Positions 1 to 5,527 of a stretch of 7,004 nucleotides of DNA are shown in pieces. The position numbers and the translations under genes are program-made. Source of the DNA: Bacteroidales bacterium (GTDB lineage Bacteria > Bacteroidota > Bacteroidia > Bacteroidales > ML635J-15); assembly GCA_028696755.1 (NCBI GenBank), contig JAQVGK010000185.1, positions 1 through 7,004 of the forward strand, in the 5' to 3' direction. Each line of letters starts with the position of its first letter. Positions within the stretch are counted from its first letter, which is position 1. Below the pieces are notes generated by a model that searched no databases, was not told the DNA's origin, and saw only the letters and a program-made list of their open reading frames with translations.

Positions 1-896
1 CAGCTTAAAGTACCTGTCAAAGCAACGTTTTGCCATCCTTCAAAATCAAGAGAGGTTCCATTAACAGCATTATCAAATCCTTCGTAAAATAATGTGTCAA
101 CATCTCCAAAACGGCGTTTGTCAAAGTTTACCTCGTAGCTCGAACGAATAAGTAACTGCCAATCTTTGTTAAATTTGCTAACTACTGCAATTATACTTCC
201 GCGTCCTTCGGGTATAGTTTTATCTGCAAAACTTGCATATCCACTGGTTCTAACTATAATGGTATCACCTAATTCGTTTTCAATGGAAGTGTTCATCGTA
301 ATAAGGTTTTCTTTATCAGCATAGGTTTTACCAAGATACTGCTCTTTAAACTGTACATTTTCAATTTTCACTAGTTTTGCATCATATTGTCCAGTTAATA
401 TTTGTTCAATAGTTACAACTTCTGGTTCAATGTCTTTCATTGTTGCAATTTTCACAATGTTTTTGTGAACATCAACAGAGTCGATTTGCATCATTCCTGC
501 ATACATGCTTAAGACAAGACCGTCGAGTTTAATTCTTATAGAATCACCTTCGTACAATCCACCCGACGACATCAAATGTAGATTAATGCCACGAGTACCA
601 TCTTGAATAAATGCCGATTTATAGATATTTCCCGATTTATCATCCATAATTACAACTCCCGTAACTGAGTAGTCGTCGGTAAATTTGTATGTGGTTTTTC
701 CAGCGGGGATACTATCATAATAAATCTGATAAACCTGATCAATTGTTAGCGGAATACCTACAGTAATGTCAACAACTGGTGGTTCTTCAAAATTGTCATG
801 AATACAACTGCTAAATGCGAGCGGTAATAAAATTGCAGCGGCTGCAAATATTTTAAAAACTGACTTTTTCACGATATTTATATTTTTATTTATCAT
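1..896 (-). CDS. DUF5689 lipoprotein with start of a C-terminal adhesin-like domain (3' end beyond window)
   Basis: 298 codons are visible from ATG at 896 and the frame is still open at base 1. The N-terminus is basic, followed by a hydrophobic run and the lipobox-like LAFSSC, so Cys31 is the likely lipidated residue. The mature start (CIHDNFEEPP) is acidic, as in many surface-exported Bacteroidota lipoproteins (inference). Residues about 48-260 form a DUF5689 region with SGNIYK (88-93), QDGTRGINLH (98-107), PEGRG (229-233) and WQLLIR (246-251). It is clearly homologous to the gene immediately upstream (903-1712). Unlike that protein it continues: DTLFYEGFD (267-275) and FEGWQN (285-290) look like the start of a choice-of-anchor-J / cleaved-adhesin beta-sandwich, often found in secreted Bacteroidota proteins. 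The start lies 6 bp after the preceding stop, so it is co-transcribed with the receptor operon. Function unknown; an extracellular binding role is inference. Confidence 0.85.
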   Translation of the reverse strand, partial: MINKNINIVKKSVFKIFAAAAILLPLAFSSCIHDNFEEPPVVDITVGIPLTIDQVYQIYYDSIPAGKTTYKFTDDYSVTGVVIMDDKSGNIYKSAFIQDGTRGINLHLMSSGGLYEGDSIRIKLDGLVLSMYAGMMQIDSVDVHKNIVKIATMKDIEPEVVTIEQILTGQYDAKLVKIENVQFKEQYLGKTYADKENLITMNTSIENELGDTIIVRTSGYASFADKTIPEGRGSIIAVVSKFNKDWQLLIRSSYEVNFDKRRFGDVDTLFYEGFDNAVNGTSLDFEGWQNVALTGTLS

Positions 897-902
897 AATC
901 AT

Positions 903-1712
903 TTATTTTTCTGATCCACAACGAGGATTATTTAACAAAACTTCATCTGGATCTCTGATTAAAAGCTGCCAAATAGTATCAGTACCATATTTAATATACT
1001 TTGTTATAACTCCGGTGGCATTTCCTTTACCTCTTGGGACACTGTCACCTGCAAAAAGAGAATAGTCACTGTTTCTTAAAATCAAAGTGTCCATACCTTC
1101 ACAATCTACAAGGTGAATATCTTGAGCAGAAGTGCCGCCTAATACAGCGTATGTTTTCAATGTGTCGTCTGGAATAATTTCAAAATCCTTAATGGTAACC
1201 AAAACACAATCAAACATCCCTGTTTTAATATCTGCCATTGTAACTTCAGCTGGAGCAATAGGCTCATATTCTTTCTGAACAACAATACTTTTGCCTGCAT
1301 CAAGGATGTTGGCAAATTTAATTTCCATCTTACCACTCCAATAAACTATTTGAGCATCGTTAAGGTTTACTCTGATATATTGCCCAACTCTGACAATTCC
1401 GGTACCACTAAGCTTATACAAATTTATACCACCAGTTTCATCTTGCAGATAAGCTTCTTTGTAAATATTTCCGCTAGAATCGTCCATTATAACAGTAGCA
1501 TAAAGCATGTAATCATCAACAAAAGTATATCCGTCGCCACTGTCGGCATGAATTTGATAAAGGTCTCCAATTGTTAAAATTTTTGCAGTATCTACAACAC
1601 CTATAGGTGGGCGATCGAGTTCTCTGTCGCAGGATGTAAATACTGAAACTGCCACAAATGCAAGAATTAAACTTACACTAATTGTCACTGATATTTTATT
1701 TTTCATCATCAT
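903..1712 (-). CDS. DUF5689 domain lipoprotein, stand-alone
   Basis: Complete 269-aa protein. The signal peptide (MMMKNK, hydrophobic stretch, VFTSC) puts the lipidated residue at Cys28; the mature sequence begins CDRELDRPP, with acidic residues next to the Cys that fit surface export in this phylum (inference). The rest is a single DUF5689 region with SGNIYK (79-84), QDETGGINLY (89-98), PRGKG and WQLLIR (248-253), ending soon after in NNPRCGSEK with no further domain. The beta-rich, QD-containing segment resembles the OB-fold-like part of this family, but no catalytic residues are recognisable. Three consecutive ATGs (1712, 1709, 1706) are possible starts; the first is taken and the effect on the signal peptide is trivial. 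It begins 11 bp after the TonB receptor stop and ends 6 bp before its paralogue. This suggests a surface partner of the receptor. The family is named with high confidence; the function is unknown. Confidence 0.9.
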   Translation of the reverse strand: MMMKNKISVTISVSLILAFVAVSVFTSCDRELDRPPIGVVDTAKILTIGDLYQIHADSGDGYTFVDDYMLYATVIMDDSSGNIYKEAYLQDETGGINLYKLSGTGIVRVGQYIRVNLNDAQIVYWSGKMEIKFANILDAGKSIVVQKEYEPIAPAEVTMADIKTGMFDCVLVTIKDFEIIPDDTLKTYAVLGGTSAQDIHLVDCEGMDTLILRNSDYSLFAGDSVPRGKGNATGVITKYIKYGTDTIWQLLIRDPDEVLLNNPRCGSEK

Positions 1713-1723
1713 TGTCTTTTAAA

Positions 1724-4246
1724 TTAAAATCTGAAATAAACATTTAAGAAATACGATCTTCCGTACATGTAGTAGTACTTATTCTGGAACTTGTCAATAT
1801 CAGTTTTATCGAATCTGAATTGTTCAAAACCGTTAGTAATAAGGTCGGTATTATTAAGGATGTTGTTTATGCTAAGAGTAAATCCTGCAGTATATCCTTT
1901 AATTCTCCATGATTTACCCCCCCAAATATCGAAAGTGTAGCCAGGATCGAGTTTTTCTTGTTCTAAAACTTCATTAAGTTGAGGATCATCATCAACAAAA
2001 ATGTCGAGAGATTCGGCAGTTCTGCGCTCTGGATTGATTGTAACATAACTTTCGCCAAAGTAATTAGCATTTACACCAACAAACCAGTATTTTGGAGCAT
2101 TATATTTTCCACCAACAGAAGCTGCCAATTCTGGCATCCCACCCAAATGATAGTTCTGGATATAAACTGTTCTATTTTCGGCAAGAACTTCGGAACTGTT
2201 ATCTTGTGCGATAGTAACGTTTGGACGACTATTATAGAGGAATTTTCCGTATCCAGCAGCAGCGTTTACAGTTATTGTAGAGGTTAATTTTGCCTCGACA
2301 CCAAACTCACCTCCGTAGTGTAACCTGTCAACATCTGTCATAATATAATTTACAAATGTTCTAAGTTCATCGTGATAGAAGCTATTGCTTTCGATACCAT
2401 TATTAAACTCGGTATAATAACCAGTAAGTTTAACTTGGAATTTTGGTGCTCTGTAATGATAACTAAAATCACCCGACATAATTTGTTCGCTTACTAGATT
2501 GTCAACAACATGGTCGCGAGTTCTTGGCGAAATGTATGCTTCGCGGAAATATGGAGCGCGAGTTAAATATGCAGCATTAAGAATTAAGAAATTTCTACCA
2601 GTAATTTTATAAGTTAACCCAGCTTTTACTGCATAATTATAGAACTTATTTTTTACAGAGTTACCAAATGAGTTTAATGGGAATTTACCATTACGCATGT
2701 TGCCAGTTCTCCAGAACTCGGTATATGATAAATCGGCAGCCGCGAAAAAGTCTAATATTGGTAATTTGTATTCTACCTGACCAAATGCATTTGCTTTGTT
2801 GATATTAGAGATATAATTATATCCAAAAATATCACCAACATAACTGGCAGCATTTGGATTGTCAATATCACTTTGGATAACATATTGATCGTCGGCATTA
2901 TCTCTTTCGGCAAATTGGTCAATATCTAACCACCAATCGGCGCCCAACAAATCGTCAACTACTTTAAAGTTATGAGTTTTGCTCGACATAACATTTACTC
3001 CTGCAACTAATTTAGAATTTTCATTCAAATCTTTGGAGAAGATACTGCTAAAATCTAAGCGATTAATATCATTTCTTCTTTCTTCAACAATATATGCAGC
3101 TCTATTTCCAGTTAAATCATTACCAGTTACACCACCTTCGTTTTGAATGGTGTAAAGATTTTTACGATTTGTAAAATAAAAATGATCCCAATCTAACTGA
3201 GCAAATGCATCATCGTTCTGCCATTTATCAGTAAGATAATCGTAACGATACTGGTCATTTACTGAGTAAAAACTATCATAATAACTTGGAAAGTTTCTGT
3301 AATAATCTGGTCGTGGGTCTGGAGAATCGTACCAGTTTAGTGCTGTAACACCTCCTCTGCCAAACATGTATGATACAGATGTTGTAAGCTTCATGGTTTT
3401 ATCTATTGTCCAATAATGAGATAAAATTCCTTTAGGCTGATGGTATGTGCCAACACGTGAGTTGCGCATCACACCATTCTGATAGCCCCAGTTTGGATTA
3501 TAGTAGTGGTCGCCTGTTAGCTCATAAGCTTCCATTGTAGCAACTCCGCCTCTTCCGCTTCGTGTAGGAGCTCCAAAAACAGTAAGATTTACGCTATGAC
3601 TATCGTTAATTTTCTTCTCCGCAGCCAAAAAATAAGCATAAGCTTCGTAGAAAGTTCCTGGCACATAACCTTCTTGCGCCCAACGTGAAGATGCTGAGAA
3701 TGTGAATGCCCAACCATTTTCCATTAATCCAGTTGCGTGAGTTACCATAACTCTGTTACGATAATTCTTGTTGGCAAGCGCATACGAAACACTTGATCCA
3801 GGACGATACTCGGATGCTCTTGTAATAATGTTCGTTACTCCACCAAGTCCACCAAATGAATAATCAGAGAAATGAAGCCCTGTGGTATTTACCTTGTTTC
3901 TTGTTGCATCATTTAACCCACCCCAGTTACTATAATAAGCTCTGCCAGTTTCTGCATCATTTACATAAATACCATTCATCAAAACTGTTGAATTCTGGTT
4001 ATCAAAACCTCTAATGCGGAAACGGGCCTGGCCAAATGTGTAACCGGCAGTGTTTGTAAAAATGTCTTGCGACGACTGCAATAAACCCGAAATGTCCTGT
4101 GTCTGGTTGTCTCCATCTAGCTCACTGTCGGTAAGCGTTATCACTGGAATCACAGGATTACCAGCAGGAGTAGTATCTGTTTCTTGCGCAAAAACAGCGA
4201 CAGAGAACAGTACTGATAGTAAAATCAATATCCTTCTTTTCATCAT
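1724..4246 (-). CDS. TonB-dependent outer-membrane receptor
   Basis: Complete 840-aa protein. Signal peptide residues 1-20 (MMKRRILILL...VFA, cleavage before Gln21). No carboxypeptidase-regulatory-like extension precedes the plug; a possible TonB box lies around residues 34-43 (PVITLTDSEL). The plug shows SGLLQSSQDIF (53-63), RFRIRG (75-80), STVLMNGIYVND (86-97) and GGLGGVTNIITR (132-143), the classic receptor plug signatures. The remaining ~690 residues are aromatic-rich alternating strands of a 22-strand barrel, ending SYFLNVYFRF with the terminal Phe expected of an outer-membrane barrel. It imports a substrate across the outer membrane using TonB energy. The ligand is not readable; the family is distinct from SusC, and no SusD gene is in view. 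The gene is first in an operon with two DUF5689 lipoproteins. A G7 run (plus-strand C7 at 1917-1923) within the TGG-GGG-GGT codons is a possible slippage site. Confidence 0.93.
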   Translation of the reverse strand: MMKRRILILLSVLFSVAVFAQETDTTPAGNPVIPVITLTDSELDGDNQTQDISGLLQSSQDIFTNTAGYTFGQARFRIRGFDNQNSTVLMNGIYVNDAETGRAYYSNWGGLNDATRNKVNTTGLHFSDYSFGGLGGVTNIITRASEYRPGSSVSYALANKNYRNRVMVTHATGLMENGWAFTFSASSRWAQEGYVPGTFYEAYAYFLAAEKKINDSHSVNLTVFGAPTRSGRGGVATMEAYELTGDHYYNPNWGYQNGVMRNSRVGTYHQPKGILSHYWTIDKTMKLTTSVSYMFGRGGVTALNWYDSPDPRPDYYRNFPSYYDSFYSVNDQYRYDYLTDKWQNDDAFAQLDWDHFYFTNRKNLYTIQNEGGVTGNDLTGNRAAYIVEERRNDINRLDFSSIFSKDLNENSKLVAGVNVMSSKTHNFKVVDDLLGADWWLDIDQFAERDNADDQYVIQSDIDNPNAASYVGDIFGYNYISNINKANAFGQVEYKLPILDFFAAADLSYTEFWRTGNMRNGKFPLNSFGNSVKNKFYNYAVKAGLTYKITGRNFLILNAAYLTRAPYFREAYISPRTRDHVVDNLVSEQIMSGDFSYHYRAPKFQVKLTGYYTEFNNGIESNSFYHDELRTFVNYIMTDVDRLHYGGEFGVEAKLTSTITVNAAAGYGKFLYNSRPNVTIAQDNSSEVLAENRTVYIQNYHLGGMPELAASVGGKYNAPKYWFVGVNANYFGESYVTINPERRTAESLDIFVDDDPQLNEVLEQEKLDPGYTFDIWGGKSWRIKGYTAGFTLSINNILNNTDLITNGFEQFRFDKTDIDKFQNKYYYMYGRSYFLNVYFRF

Positions 4247-4256
4247 TTAAAAAATT

Positions 4257-4271
4257 ATTTCAGCAAATTTA
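4257..4271 (-). promoter_or_regulatory. Candidate -7 box of the receptor/DUF5689 operon
   Basis: Read on the minus strand, 4271-4264 is TAAATTTG, an exact match to the Bacteroidota -7 consensus TAnnTTTG. Transcription would begin near 4258, leaving a leader of about 10 nt before the receptor ATG at 4246. No TTTG is found 19-21 bp upstream, so the -33 element is weak or replaced by an activator (inference). In such AT-rich DNA an isolated 8-base match has limited weight. Confidence 0.4.
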
Positions 4272-4311
4272 ATCTTAAAATCTCGCAATATATCTATTTT
4301 CTTCGTTAAGT

Positions 4312-4343
4312 TTTGATAAAATTTGTGATTTTATTTTAATTTG
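4312..4343 (+). promoter_or_regulatory. Candidate promoter of the alcohol dehydrogenase-GH97 operon
   Basis: TTTG at 4312-4315 and TTAATTTG at 4336-4343 are separated by 20 bp, matching the Bacteroides-type -33/-7 arrangement (TTTG, 19-21 bp, TAnnTTTG) with one mismatch in the -7 box. Initiation would fall near 4350, giving a leader of roughly 22 nt. The sequence before the ATG at 4372 is A-rich (ACTTAAA) with no Shine-Dalgarno motif, as is usual in this phylum. Confidence 0.5.
4316..4334. repeat. Perfect 7-bp inverted repeat in the promoter spacer
   Basis: ATAAAAT (4316-4322) and ATTTTAT (4328-4334) are exact inverted copies separated by TTGTG. They fill the spacer between the predicted -33 and -7 boxes of the rightward promoter, where a repressor or MerR-like regulator could bind. 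The arms are nearly pure A/T, so chance occurrence is quite possible. Confidence 0.35.
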
Positions 4344-4371
4344 CGTTTTTTTCCTACTAAAACGACTTAAA

Positions 4372-5526
4372 ATGAACGATTTTCTTTTTCAATCCTCTCC
4401 CAGACTGGTTTTCGGTCGAAATAAAATTAATTGTCTGCCCCTCGAAATAAAAAGATTAAAGTCATCGAGTGCTACATTTATTTGTGATCCTTTCATTTTT
4501 CAACAAGATTTTCTTCGTAAACTAGTTGTCGAAATCGAAAATGAAGGAATAAACTGTGGGGTTTTTAGCGAAATCGAATCTGACCCAGGTTTTGATACTT
4601 GTGATAAAGCGTGTAGTCTTATTAGGGAAATAGGAGCTGATATTGTTATCGGAATTGGCGGAGGCTCGGCAATGGATGTTGCAAAAGTGGCTGCTGCAAT
4701 TGCATATAAAAAAGAGAGTTGTAAAGATGTTGCACGAAAAGGAAATATTAGCGAAAAAGGTCTTCCGCTAATTCTTGTCCCAACAACTGCCGGAACGGGT
4801 TCGGAAGTTACACATATAAGCATTTTTAGTGATGATGAGGAAAAACTTAAAACTGGAATTGTTAATCATTTTTTGTATGCCGACACTGCCATCCTGGATC
4901 CTTTATTAACTCTAGGTTTGCCTCAGAATATTACAGCTTTTAGCGGAACAGATGCTATAATTCATGCTCTTGAAGCTCTAAACTCAAAATTGGCGAATGA
5001 TTACACAAATCTTCTGGCGAGAGAGGCTTTAAGTTTGCTTTTTACAAACATTCGCAATGCTTTTAATAATGGTATTGATTATAACGCACGAAGCAATATG
5101 CTCTACGGAAGCATGCTTGCTGGGAAAGCTTTTGCAAACAGCAGTGTGGCTGCAATTCATGCTTTTGCTTATCCGATAGGTGCCGAATTTCATATTCCGC
5201 ATGGTCAGGCAAACGCAATTATGCTTTTACCAGTTCTAAAGTTTAATCTAGAAACTGGAATTCACAATTATAAAGTTGTGGCAGAGGCTATTGGAATCGA
5301 TATTAAAAATAAAACTGACCGACAAATTTCAGAAGAAATTGTAAACGCTTTTGATAATTTGTTGAACGATCTTAAAATTGACCGACAGCTTAGCAAATTT
5401 GGAATTACAAAGCATCACGTTCCAGATTTAGCAGCAGCTGCAATGAAAGTAACCCGACTTATGTCGAATAATCCAAGAGAATTTAAATTAGAAGATGCTG
5501 AAAGAATGTATTATGAAGCTTTATAA
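4372..5526 (+). CDS. Iron-containing (group III) alcohol dehydrogenase
   Basis: Complete 384-aa protein of normal family length. It should interconvert an alcohol and an aldehyde or ketone using NAD(P)H with a divalent metal, in the cytoplasm; no signal peptide is present. The N-terminal dinucleotide domain holds GGGSAMDVAK (96-105, the GGGSxxDxxK motif) and PTTAGTGSEV (137-146). The C-terminal helical domain supplies the metal ligands Asp194 and His198 (GTDAIIH), His263 (AAIHAF) and His277 (IPHGQAN), and ends with NNPREF...Y, typical of the family. The position four residues after His263, His in FucO-type enzymes, is Tyr267 here, as in another branch of the family that I recall as including ADHFE1-type transhydrogenases. 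Substrate is unknown: short-chain alcohol, lactaldehyde/propanediol or a hydroxyacid are all possible. It is first gene of the rightward operon, and its stop is one base from the GH97 start. Confidence 0.93.
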   Translation: MNDFLFQSSPRLVFGRNKINCLPLEIKRLKSSSATFICDPFIFQQDFLRKLVVEIENEGINCGVFSEIESDPGFDTCDKACSLIREIGADIVIGIGGGSAMDVAKVAAAIAYKKESCKDVARKGNISEKGLPLILVPTTAGTGSEVTHISIFSDDEEKLKTGIVNHFLYADTAILDPLLTLGLPQNITAFSGTDAIIHALEALNSKLANDYTNLLAREALSLLFTNIRNAFNNGIDYNARSNMLYGSMLAGKAFANSSVAAIHAFAYPIGAEFHIPHGQANAIMLLPVLKFNLETGIHNYKVVAEAIGIDIKNKTDRQISEEIVNAFDNLLNDLKIDRQLSKFGITKHHVPDLAAAAMKVTRLMSNNPREFKLEDAERMYYEAL

Positions 5527-5527
5527 A

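Noticed and set aside
1350..1577. Plus-strand open frame of 75 codons
   Set aside because: It lies wholly antisense to the DUF5689 gene at 903-1712, which has a signal peptide and family motifs; the opposing peptide has no recognisable features.
1979..2287. Plus-strand open frame of 102 codons
   Set aside because: Antisense to the barrel region of the TonB receptor; composition is that of a shadow frame and there is no promoter or leader.
1..4246. Classic SusC/SusD polysaccharide-utilisation operon
   Set aside because: The receptor lacks the SusC-type N-terminal extension and neither lipoprotein shows SusD features; both are DUF5689.
4050..4250. Plus-strand open frame of 66 codons at the receptor 5' end
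   Set aside because: Antisense to the receptor signal peptide and plug, whose motifs are unambiguous.
4301..4310. Short CTT-CGTT-AAG hairpin in the divergent spacer as a terminator
   Set aside because: A 3-bp stem is too weak, no genes converge here, and the region should contain promoters rather than terminators.
4320..4332. TTTGTGATTTTA resembling a CRP-type half-site
   Set aside because: Only one TGTGA half is present and no matching TCACA half follows at the right spacing, so it is not a supported CRP/FNR operator.
4500..4823. Minus-strand open frame of 107 codons
   Set aside because: Antisense to the cofactor-binding domain of the alcohol dehydrogenase; no independent support.
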